Source: Morganella psychrotolerans
GTDB lineage: Bacteria; Pseudomonadota; Gammaproteobacteria; Enterobacterales; Enterobacteriaceae
Reading direction: 5' to 3'
Length of the DNA stretch: 64,000 nucleotides
Assembly (NCBI RefSeq): GCF_001676055.1
Contig: NZ_LZEX01000045.1
Span: 124,001 to 188,000, forward strand
Shown here: positions 49,943-58,586 of the stretch, in pieces
Numbering within the stretch: the first letter of the stretch is position 1
Layout of the letters: each line of letters opens with the position of its first letter
Position numbers and translations under genes: made by a program
The notes under the pieces: model-generated
What the model was told of the DNA's origin: nothing
Databases searched by the model: none
What the model saw: only the letters and a program-made list of their open reading frames with translations

Positions 49943-50561
49943 GATAACCCGCCGTATTAATAATAAAACAGGTGATAATTACACCGTCGTCAGAGCTTTG
50001 TCCTGAATCAGAGACAGGCTCAATGCATTATTTTTATTCTGCCGCGTTTTTCCAATGAAAATAAATAGTGTCTGATCACAAAATCACGATAAAAATACGA
50101 ATAATCATCGTATATATAAACGATGATAGCGTTATGCACTGATTAGCTGCCTTTGTTTCTCTTTTAAAGAGATAAAATAAACCTGTGTTATAAGCAGCTC
50201 TCCGCCATAATATTCTGCGTTCTGCTTCGTCGTAAACCTAAAAAATCCCCAGTAAGACTGGCAGTGTTGCGTCCACGAAGAAGTGACGTTGTCACTAAAG
50301 TGCACCATTTTTATATATGACATTACCCCGCGTTTTAGTTCGTTATCTGTACAGTGAAAGCAGGGGGATCCGCGATCACCCCGTATTGCAGGCGACTATA
50401 CGGGTAAAAATAATTATAAACAGAACATATTATGTCAGAATATAATTCTGATATTTTTAAGCATTCATCCGTTATTTTAAATCATGGCATAATCGGACAT
50501 TCTATATAAAAATTTATTACCGGCGGAGCCGGTATGTGTGTTTTTATAGGGATGTACCATA
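49943..50561. other. Intergenic region before the DUF5675 pair
   Basis: About 620 bases without a confident gene. A 63-codon minus-strand reading frame (50132-50323) has only a poor ribosome-binding site and no recognisable motif. A 6-bp stem ACCGGC/GCCGGT (50519-50533) sits 29 bases before the DUF5675 start, and the AT-rich zone 50420-50510 is a likely promoter area. Confidence 0.4.
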
Positions 50562-50999
50562 ATGTCAAAACATGTTTTATCAATTGTCAGAGAAACCCAG
50601 TCAAATAATGCCACAATCAGCACTTTCGCTATTTCCGGCAGCTCCGTCAGAGGGTATATTTTAGAGCGGCCCGGACCGGATACATCCGAATCTATGCGGC
50701 GTAAACGAATACCTGAAGGCCGCTATTTCCTGAAGTGGCATAACAGTACGTTGCCCGGCGTGAAAAAATACAATCCTGTTCCGTTGTTATTCAGTTCTGC
50801 TGTTTCACCAAACAGAGGCATATTAATTCATAACGGCAATTATCCGGCTAATACAGATGGCTGTTTATTAGTCGGGGCATCAAGAGGGATTGATTTTGTC
50901 GGAAACAGCGTGGTGAAATTAAAAGAAATAAAGACATTTCTGGATAAAGTCGGGATTGAAAATGTCACGGTAAATATTCGTTCATTTTACACGGAGTAA
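50562..50999 (+). CDS. DUF5675 family protein with YkuD-like His/Cys motif
   Basis: 145 residues, no signal peptide. The core has ILIHNGNYPANTDGCLLVG (about 86-104), the hallmark of DUF5675; the His and the Cys in TDGC are placed like the catalytic pair of YkuD-type L,D-transpeptidases (H...S/T-H-G-C). Around it are EGRYFLKW and the terminal VTVNIRSFY. I infer, not know, that it is a peptidoglycan-acting or related Cys enzyme. It lies 2 bases upstream of the exported SH3-like protein, so the two are translationally linked. A leaderless enzyme next to an exported partner recalls secreted effector/immunity arrangements, but no delivery system is in the window. Confidence 0.75.
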   Translation: MSKHVLSIVRETQSNNATISTFAISGSSVRGYILERPGPDTSESMRRKRIPEGRYFLKWHNSTLPGVKKYNPVPLLFSSAVSPNRGILIHNGNYPANTDGCLLVGASRGIDFVGNSVVKLKEIKTFLDKVGIENVTVNIRSFYTE

Positions 51000-51001
51000 T
51001 T

Positions 51002-51664
51002 ATGTTTAAAGGCGTTTTTCTTTCACTTCTGCTGCTGGTTACCTCAGCGTCTGTTCAGGCAAAAGAGCAGATATTCAACGGGATCCTGCAGGCATACTGG
51101 TTGCCGGTCTGGAGTGATGACGGGAAACACAATATACCGGAATTGTCGTATCGCTTCTTTGTTATTAATGACAAAAACATGGATAAGCGGGTGATTAATT
51201 TATCGTCTGAAAAACAATTTCAGGGATTGTTCGCAAAGCAGGATCCGCTATTTATATCTGAAAAATTCGGCCATGCGGAAATCAGCGGTGCATTAACACT
51301 ACGTGATTTACATGTTGAATCAGAATGTAATTCGCCGGTGTATAACGCACAGAGTGTTTCATTTGTCAGTAAAAAAATAAAAACAGCGGATGTGCGGATA
51401 ATGGAAAAAATCCAAACCTGCAATGCGTATCCGTATTTACTGAGTTATACCGTGAAACCGGAAGCCGGCGCAGTATTTCTGAAGACAAAACCGCAAAAAA
51501 CTGCAGATGACCTCCTTGAGATAAAACCGGATTCTCCTCTTATTCTGATAAAGAAAACCAATCCGCAGTGGTTATATGTGGCGGAGTATGATCCGCAGGG
51601 CGATATGCTCAGCGGAAAAATCAGAGGCTATATTGAGCTGAAAAATCTGCAACCGGTAAATTAA
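51002..51664 (+). CDS. Exported protein with C-terminal SH3-like domain, unknown function
   Basis: 220 residues. Signal peptide about 1-20 (LLLLVTSASVQA, cleavage before KEQ). The central part is unrecognised; it contains two Cys (about residues 103 and 137, in ESECNSP and IQTCNAY) that could form a disulfide. The C-terminal 60 residues (GAVFLKTKP, then LILIKKTNPQWLYVAEYD and GKIRGYIELKNL) have the layout of a bacterial SH3 domain, which usually binds cell-wall peptides. It is coupled to the DUF5675 gene (2-base gap). Candidate partner, inhibitor or immunity protein for it. Confidence 0.65.
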   Translation: MFKGVFLSLLLLVTSASVQAKEQIFNGILQAYWLPVWSDDGKHNIPELSYRFFVINDKNMDKRVINLSSEKQFQGLFAKQDPLFISEKFGHAEISGALTLRDLHVESECNSPVYNAQSVSFVSKKIKTADVRIMEKIQTCNAYPYLLSYTVKPEAGAVFLKTKPQKTADDLLEIKPDSPLILIKKTNPQWLYVAEYDPQGDMLSGKIRGYIELKNLQPVN

Positions 51665-51729
51665 AATAATATAGCCGGCGATTTACAGCCGGAACAGTTT
51701 CATGCAGGATTACCGTCAGATATTTTCTG

Positions 51730-52650
51730 ATGGCAATAACTGAGAAAGAGATGAATACAGAGGAACGCCTGCATTGCCTGACGCAATTACTTGTCAGGCA
51801 TACGGCACAGCGTGAAGACGGGTGGGACACTGACGTGCCCGGTCTGTCATTGTGCCGGTGGACGGCACCCGCAGAGCCGGAAGGCTGGTTATATGAGCCG
51901 GGTATTGCACTGGCGGTTCAGGGCGCGAAGCGCATTACTATCGGGGATAACAGTTATTGTTACCGCGCAGGTGAGGTGCTGCTGACCTCTGTTGATATCC
52001 CGACAATTGCACAGGTGTGCGAAGCCACACCTGATGCCCCTTTTCTGGCGGTGATGATCCGGCTGAACCTGAATGATATCCCGGCGTTGATTCAGGAAAG
52101 CGGGTTTCAGTTACTGACACAGGGTGAGTCTGCACCCCAGGCGGTGATGCCGGCAACGGATGCGTTGGTGAGCTCAGTGTGTCGTCTTCTGGCATTACTC
52201 GATACGCCGGATGATATTCCGGTAATGGCGCCCCTGATTAATAAAGAAATCCTGTATTACCTCCTGAAAAGTGATCAGGGGGCGGGTTTACAGCATATGG
52301 CCTCACAAAACAGTCAGTGCAAAAAGATAACCGGGGCACTGTGTTATCTCAAAGAGCATTACCATGAAGCGCTTTCGGTGGAGTCACTGAGTCACCGGGT
52401 GCAGATGAGCACATCCTCTTTTCATCGTCATTTCAGACAGATAACACACATGAGTCCGCTGCAATATCAAAAATGGCTGCGGCTGAATGAAGCCCGGCGT
52501 TTGCTGCTGGTGGAATCGGTGGATGCCGCAGAAGCCGCTTTCCGTGTTGGTTATGAAAGTGCATCTCAGTTCAGCCGTGAATACAGCCGGCTGTTTGGTT
52601 TACCACCCGGACGGGATAAAAAACGGCTGCAGATTATGCCTTCAGTGTAA
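51730..52650 (+). CDS. AraC-family regulator with AraC_N cupin domain
   Basis: 306 residues from ATG 51730; ATG 51751 (after GAGAAAGAG) is a possible alternative. The N-terminal domain (about 20-185; PGIALAVQGAKRITIGD, AGEVLLTSVDIP) is the AraC_N type. The C-terminal double helix-turn-helix has SVESLSHRVQMSTSSFHRHF and GYESASQFSREYSRLFG. It lies 117 bases upstream of the mdaB-like gene, in the same direction, and so is a candidate regulator of it. Confidence 0.85.
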   Translation: MAITEKEMNTEERLHCLTQLLVRHTAQREDGWDTDVPGLSLCRWTAPAEPEGWLYEPGIALAVQGAKRITIGDNSYCYRAGEVLLTSVDIPTIAQVCEATPDAPFLAVMIRLNLNDIPALIQESGFQLLTQGESAPQAVMPATDALVSSVCRLLALLDTPDDIPVMAPLINKEILYYLLKSDQGAGLQHMASQNSQCKKITGALCYLKEHYHEALSVESLSHRVQMSTSSFHRHFRQITHMSPLQYQKWLRLNEARRLLLVESVDAAEAAFRVGYESASQFSREYSRLFGLPPGRDKKRLQIMPSV

Positions 52651-52767
52651 ATTCCGGGTTGAGTGAGAGGATCAGGCAAGGATCAGGGAGGATAGGTTAA
52701 GAGAGTTTGCAGGTAATTTGTTTATGATAAAGCCATCAGCAAAATGAATCTCTGAGAGTGTAATATC

Positions 52768-53352
52768 ATGAAAAATATTTTTATTATCAACGGGTCGAAA
52801 GCATTTGGCGGGTCGGATGGAAAACTGAATGATCATCTGACTATGATTGCCCGTGAGCATTTAATCAGTAAAGGAATGAATGTTCGGGTCACCCGTATTG
52901 ATGACGGATATGACAATGAACAGGAAGTCCTGAATTACCTGTGGGCAGATCTGATTATTTATCAGATGCCCGCCTGGTGGATGGAAGGCCCCTGGATTGT
53001 GAAAAAATATATTGATGATGTTTTTACGCAGTCTGATGACCGTTTTCATATTAATGATGGGCGTACCCGTCATGACATCAGTAAAAAATATGGCTCAGGT
53101 GGTGTATTAACAGATAAAAAATATATGTTATCAGTAACCTGGAATGCACCGCTGGAAGCCTTTGAGGATGAGGCGCAGTTTTTTGAAGGGCGCGGTGTCG
53201 ACAGCGTCTATTTCCCGTTCCACAAAGCGAACCAGTTTACCGGGATGTCACCGTTGCCGACATTTGCCTGTTTTGATGTGGTTAAAAACCCGCAGATTGA
53301 GACGGATATCAGCCGTTATCTTACACACCTTGATGTGACGGTTTCCGGCTGA
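52768..53352 (+). CDS. mdaB: NAD(P)H:quinone oxidoreductase MdaB-like
   Basis: 194 residues (193 in E. coli MdaB). Flavodoxin-like FAD fold with FIINGSKAFGGSDGKLND, the family hallmarks YQMPAWWMEGPWIVKKYIDDVF and KKYMLSVTWNAPLEAF. It reduces quinones by two electrons and protects from quinone stress. It is convergent with the LysE-family gene (4 bases between stops). Confidence 0.93.
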   Translation: MKNIFIINGSKAFGGSDGKLNDHLTMIAREHLISKGMNVRVTRIDDGYDNEQEVLNYLWADLIIYQMPAWWMEGPWIVKKYIDDVFTQSDDRFHINDGRTRHDISKKYGSGGVLTDKKYMLSVTWNAPLEAFEDEAQFFEGRGVDSVYFPFHKANQFTGMSPLPTFACFDVVKNPQIETDISRYLTHLDVTVSG

Positions 53353-53356
53353 ATCT

Positions 53357-54001
53357 TCAGCGTGCCACCGACGCCAGGCGCAGTCCCAGCGCAATAAAGG
53401 TGGTGCCGACCACTCTGTCTATCCAGTAATGTGCTTTCGGGCTGCCTGAAATACGGGCAGCCAGTGTACCGGCAATCAGCGCCAGGGTAAGATCAGTACA
53501 GAATCCGAGCAGCGCATAAGTTGCGCCCAGCAACAAAAACGACTCTGCGTAATGGCCGCCGTCTGCGGCAATAAACTGCGGGAAAAAGGCAATAAAAAAC
53601 AGCAGGACTTTCGGGTTGGTCAGTGTAGTAATAAAGCCACGGATCAGAATCGTTTTTGCTGCCGCTTTCTGAATGATAACCTCTTCATTTTCCCCGGTTT
53701 GACCCCGTTTTTTCAGTGTTCCCCAAATCATTTTTGCCCCGAGAAAAGCAAGATACACCGCTCCCAGGTATTTAATCACAGTGAATAAGGTCGGCGAGGC
53801 GGCAATAATCGCACCCAGCCCGATAGCACCGGCGATGGCATGCACACTGCTGCCGAGCATCACACCCAGTGCGGACAGTATGCCGGCTTTGCGTCCGTTC
53901 GCCAGGCTCTGTCCCAGCACATAGGCAATATCCGGCCCCGGGGTGACGGCAAAAATAAAAACAGACACCAAAAACAGAGGGTAATGGATAATATCCAGCA
54001 T
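53357..54001 (-). CDS. LysE/RhtB-family amino-acid exporter
   Basis: 214 residues from the ATG at 54001 (MLDIIHYPLFL), which has AAGGAG in its leader; the longer frame to 54094 is not supported. Five or six membrane helices and the family motif VTPGPDIAYVLGQSLANGRKAGILSALGV near residues 16-45. It probably exports homoserine lactone, threonine or another amino acid; the substrate is not predictable. Confidence 0.88.
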   Translation of the reverse strand: MLDIIHYPLFLVSVFIFAVTPGPDIAYVLGQSLANGRKAGILSALGVMLGSSVHAIAGAIGLGAIIAASPTLFTVIKYLGAVYLAFLGAKMIWGTLKKRGQTGENEEVIIQKAAAKTILIRGFITTLTNPKVLLFFIAFFPQFIAADGGHYAESFLLLGATYALLGFCTDLTLALIAGTLAARISGSPKAHYWIDRVVGTTFIALGLRLASVAR

Positions 54002-54624
54002 GAGACAACTCCTTGTGACAAAGGTCAATCTGACATCAACGTTAAATAGTGTCTGACATAATGCCATTAAGTGTAATCGACTGGCAAATGACATTTTTGG
54101 TGGTCATTTATACAATAATATTGCAGTGATGAATTGTATAAACTCATTCAATATTTGTAATGAATGAGTACTTCAGGTATCCGCAGGGTTAAAAAAAGAA
54201 ACAAAATAGTATTACACATAGAAAGAGTGTATCCGGATGGCAGATAGTGTAACAAAACGTAAGGGCGCGGCTCGGTACCGGATAAAGTGTATTATACTCA
54301 ACAAAAGGTGATATTCCGGTCTCATTTGTTAATTACATGAATTAACAGATGATTTTTTTTATCTTGTTCCTTATGGCTGTATTGAGGCTGACCGCGTGAC
54401 GATAATGTTATGTTTATTGTAAAAACCGGTTGCCGGGTTTTAATCTCAGAGTGGCGGGCTGATAACTGAGACGAATTATGCATTATGTCTGTGAATGAAT
54501 GACAGTAACGTACGTGATTCATTGAAATACCTTATCAACGGCGTAAGGTTCCTGATTACCGCCGGACAAAGTAAATGACGCCGGAAATGCGGATTTTAAG
54601 CAGCCAACTATCCGCAAGGAGAAA
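54002..54624. other. Intergenic region before the FecR-like gene
   Basis: About 620 bases with no supported gene. It is AT-rich. A 66-codon minus-strand frame (54322-54522) has no motif. No fecI-like sigma gene is present here, which is notable since a FecR-like gene follows. Confidence 0.4.
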
Positions 54625-55365
54625 TTGTTGAAACATCTATTTTTAAGACCACGGCGCCGCCGTTTTTTAATCATTTTATTGGTTTTTCTGGTGTTCCTCG
54701 GGGGATATGCGATGTACAGCGCAACCCGGTTACAGGAAAAAGGTGTGGAAGAGCATTACACACACCGGGGAGAGATTAAACAGTATTCCCTGAAAGACGG
54801 TAGTCAGCTGAAGCTGGATACCGAATCCCGTGCGGTGGTGGCGTATGACCATGACAGTCGTGCGGTAAAACTGCTCTCAGGACGCGCCCGGTTTGCTGTC
54901 AGTGAAAATCGTGAGGAGCAGCGCCCGTTTCAGGTAACTGCTAACGGAGTAACGGTTGAGTCTGATACCGGGAATTTTGTGGTGGATATCGCCGAAAATA
55001 AAGTCTCTGTTTGTCCGCTTGATCAGGTTGTGACCACGCATTTCGGCGGAAAAACAGAAACAGTCGGGCCGGGTCAGCGCCTTGAGATCCTGCCGGAAGG
55101 ACGGGCAAAAGTCTTTCAGCGTCAGTATACGGATATTGACTGGCTTTCCGGTGCATTAGTGCTGGATAAAGTGCCATTATCACAAGCCATTGAAATGATT
55201 AACAGTTATCGCGCTGTTCCCGTGGTTCTGATGAATAATGATAAACAAAATGTGGTGATAGACAGCGTGTTGTATCTTAATCAGATGGATGATGATGTGG
55301 AGCGCCTGATGCTCTCACTCGGGCTGACCAGAGAATCATTACCGGGCTCCGAAGCTTACCGCTGA
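54625..55365 (+). CDS. Orphan FecR-like membrane protein lacking a cytoplasmic anti-sigma domain
   Basis: 246 residues with a TTG start at 54625 or 54628 (AAGGAG at 54616-54621). A short basic tail (RPRRRR) is followed by one membrane helix (about 15-32) and then a periplasmic FecR domain: LKDGSQLKLDTESRAVVAY, LLSGRARFAVSE, TVESDTGNFVVDI and VGPGQRL, with a C-terminal STN-like part (LVLDKVPLSQAIEMINSY). FecR proteins usually have about 80 cytoplasmic residues that bind an ECF sigma factor; only about 14 are here. No FecI or TonB receptor gene adjoins. It may be a relic or a new use of the FecR periplasmic domain. Confidence 0.75.
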   Translation: MLKHLFLRPRRRRFLIILLVFLVFLGGYAMYSATRLQEKGVEEHYTHRGEIKQYSLKDGSQLKLDTESRAVVAYDHDSRAVKLLSGRARFAVSENREEQRPFQVTANGVTVESDTGNFVVDIAENKVSVCPLDQVVTTHFGGKTETVGPGQRLEILPEGRAKVFQRQYTDIDWLSGALVLDKVPLSQAIEMINSYRAVPVVLMNNDKQNVVIDSVLYLNQMDDDVERLMLSLGLTRESLPGSEAYR

Positions 55366-55467
55366 TTGCCTGTCTGCCGATAAAGAATGACTGTCCGGCA
55401 ACAGCGGTTACCGCTGTGCGAAGGTATAATATAAATATTAACCGGCGCACAGCAGGCAGAGAATATA

Positions 55468-55809
55468 ATGACATCAGCAGAGATCGAATGGGCAGATTTT
55501 GAAAAAGTGGAAATGCGGGTCGCAACGGTACTGAGTGCGGAGCTGAACCCGAAAGCCAGAAAACCGGCTTATATTTTTACCCTCGATTTCGGGGAATTCG
55601 GTATAAAAACCTCAAGTGCACAGGTGACGGTGTTGTATAACGCCGGTGAATTGATTGGCCGTCAGGTTTTGTGTGTCTGTAATTTCGCACCTAAGCGCGT
55701 AGCGGGTGTCAAATCAGAAGTCTTAATTACAGGGGCAGCCAATGCAGACGGTGATATTGTCCTTGCCGGATTTACGCTGCCCGTACCCAATGGTCACCGT
55801 CTGATATAA
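55468..55809 (+). CDS. csaA: CsaA-like tRNA-binding domain protein
   Basis: 113 residues, entirely the EMAP/tRNA-binding OB domain: DFEKVEMRVATVLSAELNPKARKPAY, QVLCVCNFAPKRVAGVKSEVLITG and the terminal LPVPNGHRLI. The CsaA family has chaperone/export-related roles in Bacillus and binds tRNA. It is followed closely by an AraC regulator gene. Confidence 0.9.
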   Translation: MTSAEIEWADFEKVEMRVATVLSAELNPKARKPAYIFTLDFGEFGIKTSSAQVTVLYNAGELIGRQVLCVCNFAPKRVAGVKSEVLITGAANADGDIVLAGFTLPVPNGHRLI

Positions 55810-55879
55810 TCGCGGTTATAACTTGTTCTTTTCTGTAAAATCGGGTCGAATGGGGTGTTCTTATTAAACGGGCACCACC

Positions 55880-56602
55880 ATGCAACGACCGGTTATCTCT
55901 TTGCGTACCTATCAGCACGAAACTCTTGAACACAGTCATAATGATATGTGGCAACTGGTGCTGGGCGGCTTTGGTGCAATGGAACTGACGGTCGGTAATG
56001 ACAGCGGTGTGGTTGAGCAGGGCAGAATGGTGGCGATCCCGCCGGGTGTTCATCATGGTTTTTGCGGCACAGGGCATAACCGCCAGGTGGTGCTTGAGCT
56101 GCCGGCAGACAGTTTCTCCCTTCATTATTCTGATTCCCTCTGGTCTGAATTACCGGATGCAACCCGCGCTTATGTGGACTGGCTTATTCGCTATCCGCAG
56201 GTAATTGAGCTCCATTCCTTTAGTGCGCAGGGACTGCTGGCGGAACAACTGACCGCACAGTTACAGCCTCCGGGTCAGGATAATCGCTGGCTGCGGACTC
56301 TGGATGAATTGCTGAGTGCGCGACCCGACTATCCGTGGACCGTCAGGGAAATGGCAGCAGGCTGTGCGCTTTCTGCCAGTACGCTGCAACGCAGGCTGAT
56401 GGCGGCGACCGGTAAAACGCCGGGAATGTATCTTACAGAATGGCGTCTGCGGCAGGCAAGGCATCTTATTTGTCACACCACACTGACTCTGCCGGAGATA
56501 GCACTGCGCTGCGGATACAGTACTCAATCCTCCCTGACCTGTGCTTTCCGCCGCCGGTATGGTGATACTCCGGCGCGTCTGCGCATAAAATACAGGACAT
56601 AA
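55880..56602 (+). CDS. AraC-family regulator with cupin sensor
   Basis: 240 residues. The N-terminal cupin has the metal/ligand-binding pattern HSHNDMWQLVLGG and PPGVHHGFCG. The C-terminal AraC DNA-binding region reads TVREMAAGCALSASTLQRRL and GYSTQSSLTCAFRRRYG. Target unknown; the divergent-convergent neighbour is a POT transporter gene. Confidence 0.85.
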   Translation: MQRPVISLRTYQHETLEHSHNDMWQLVLGGFGAMELTVGNDSGVVEQGRMVAIPPGVHHGFCGTGHNRQVVLELPADSFSLHYSDSLWSELPDATRAYVDWLIRYPQVIELHSFSAQGLLAEQLTAQLQPPGQDNRWLRTLDELLSARPDYPWTVREMAAGCALSASTLQRRLMAATGKTPGMYLTEWRLRQARHLICHTTLTLPEIALRCGYSTQSSLTCAFRRRYGDTPARLRIKYRT

Positions 56603-56630
56603 AAAAGGGTAAGCCGAAGCTTACCCTTTT
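56603..56630. terminator. Bidirectional terminator between araC-type gene and POT gene
   Basis: AAAAGGGTAAGC (56603-56614) and GCTTACCCTTTT (56619-56630) make a perfect 12-bp stem with a 4-base CGAA tetraloop. The A and T ends allow termination in both directions. Confidence 0.85.
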
Positions 56631-56650
56631 CTGTACAGCATTATAGCTAA

Positions 56651-58174
56651 TCAGGCCGCCTGATTATCCGCACTTCGCAACATTTTGCGGACCGGGATTA
56701 TCAGTACAAACAGCACCGCAGCACAAATAACCAGTGCGACAGAAACGTGTGAGAAGAACGCAGGCATGTTTAACAGCTGATCCGGGCGTACATTACCACC
56801 CATGATACCCGCCGCCAGGTTACCCAGCGCACTGGCACAGAACCATAATCCCATCACCTGACCGCGCATTTTCATCGGCGCTAATAACGTCATCGTTGCC
56901 AGACCAATCGGGCTTAAACACAGCTCACCCAGGGTCAGCAGCAGGATACTGAATGTCAGCCACAGCGGTGAAACACCGGCGCTGGTTTCAATCACCCGCT
57001 CGGATGCCATCATCATGACCACAAAGCCACCCGCAGCAAACAGAACACCGAACATAAACTTGGTGATGCTGCTCAGGTTCATATTGCGGCGGGCAAGTGC
57101 CGGCCATAACCAGCTGAACAGCGGTGCCAGCAGAATAATAAACAGGGCGTTAATCGACTGGAACCAGACTGTCGGGATTTCAAAACCCATCATGTTACGG
57201 TCAGTGTAGTCTTTCGCAAACAGGTTAAAAGAGGTTGGTTTTTGTTCGAATGCAGACCAGAACAGTGCGGCTGTCACTAACAGAATAAAGCAGACAAATA
57301 AGCGGATGCGTTCACTGCGCCCCAGACCTGCAAAGAGAAACAGGTAAATGAAGTACAGAATAACCATCCCGGAGATGAGGTAGACCATGTTGGTGGCAAC
57401 CAGCAGCGGGTTGAACGGGATAGCACCGGTTGCTATCAGTCCTGCAACAATTGCAATGATTGCAGCTGCCAGACTCACCCACATACCGACATTTTTACGG
57501 ACAACCGTCGGGCGATCCCAGCTGGAATCCAGACCGACTTCACTGTCATATTTGCGCATCAGCGGCACGGCATAGAAACGGAACACCAGCAGTGCGACTA
57601 ACATACCCAGGCCACCGATACCAAAGCCCCAGTGCCAGCCGTAGTTAGGAACTAACCAGCCGGATGCCAGCGGGGCAATGAATGACCCCATGTTAATCCC
57701 CATATAAAACAGGGAGAAACCACCGTCACGGCGTGTATCTTCTTTTTTGTACAGTGTACCGACCATTACCGTTACGCAGGTTTTGAACAACCCGGTACCG
57801 ATGACGATAAACAGCAGACCGATAAAGAACAGCTTAGGTGATGAGATAGCGGACAAGGCGATAGCGAGATGCCCGAGTGCGATGATGATCGAACCGTACC
57901 AGACAGCCTTTCGCTGACCTAACCAGTTATCAGCCAGCCAGCCGCCCGGTAATGAGGTCAGGTAGATTGCCCCGGCGAAAATACCGACAATGGCAGAGGC
58001 CTGTTCACGGGGGATATCCATCCCGCCTTCATAGACGGTGGCTGCCATGAACAAGATAAGTAACGGACGGATCCCGTAGAAAGAGAATCGTTCCCACATC
58101 TCAGTGAAGAACAGTGAGCTCAGCGGATAAGGGTGCCCGAAGAAGGTACGGTTATTGTTAGTTTGTGATTGCAT
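56651..58174 (-). CDS. POT-family proton-dependent peptide transporter
   Basis: 507 residues with about 14 membrane helices. The POT hallmark ExxERFxYYG reads EMWERFSFYG near residue 26. The PTR2 motif FSLFYMGINMGSFIAPLASGW is present. It imports di/tripeptides with protons. It resembles the Shewanella/Xanthomonas PepT-like branch more than the E. coli DtpA/DtpB pair. Confidence 0.93.
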   Translation of the reverse strand: MQSQTNNNRTFFGHPYPLSSLFFTEMWERFSFYGIRPLLILFMAATVYEGGMDIPREQASAIVGIFAGAIYLTSLPGGWLADNWLGQRKAVWYGSIIIALGHLAIALSAISSPKLFFIGLLFIVIGTGLFKTCVTVMVGTLYKKEDTRRDGGFSLFYMGINMGSFIAPLASGWLVPNYGWHWGFGIGGLGMLVALLVFRFYAVPLMRKYDSEVGLDSSWDRPTVVRKNVGMWVSLAAAIIAIVAGLIATGAIPFNPLLVATNMVYLISGMVILYFIYLFLFAGLGRSERIRLFVCFILLVTAALFWSAFEQKPTSFNLFAKDYTDRNMMGFEIPTVWFQSINALFIILLAPLFSWLWPALARRNMNLSSITKFMFGVLFAAGGFVVMMMASERVIETSAGVSPLWLTFSILLLTLGELCLSPIGLATMTLLAPMKMRGQVMGLWFCASALGNLAAGIMGGNVRPDQLLNMPAFFSHVSVALVICAAVLFVLIIPVRKMLRSADNQAA

Positions 58175-58586
58175 CTGTAATTTCCCGAGGGTTTATTACG
58201 GAGGATAAACCCAAAAATGAAAAGGATAAACAGTTCCTGTTAACAAAATGATACTTTTGCGTATCAATAAACATCCTGTCTTATTAAAGTATTTTTAACA
58301 CACTTGTTGTGAATTTTATTCATCTGAAGCACGTTTTCTATTTTATAAACCATTTTTTAGATTAAATGTCGATGAAAATATCATTTCGCAGTACTTATTT
58401 TGACAGGATGTGACGGATGCCATTGACAAAAAGTCAGAATTATGAGGCTTTCAATTTATAAAAATAATATATTAAATCAATGGATTACGGATAATCGGTT
58501 GTGTAAATATGAAATCTCAGCAACAAATGGCAGGTACGTAAAAATAACAGGATGAAAACAGGGGAGATAAGGGCAAAAACGTGCGG
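58175..58586. other. AT-rich intergenic region
   Basis: About 410 bases without a gene, presumably with the promoter of the minus-strand POT gene at its left end. A half CRP-like site (TTGTTGTGAATTTTATTCAT) near 58304-58323 was noticed, but the downstream half is poor. Nothing else recognised. Confidence 0.4.

Noticed and set aside
50132-50323. Small minus-strand reading frame (63 codons)
   Set aside because: No recognisable motif and a poor ribosome-binding site; insufficient support for a gene.
54322-54522. Small minus-strand reading frame (66 codons)
   Set aside because: No motif or credible ribosome-binding site in an AT-rich gap.
58304-58323. CRP site upstream of the POT transporter gene
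   Set aside because: Only one half-site matches; the other half is poor.
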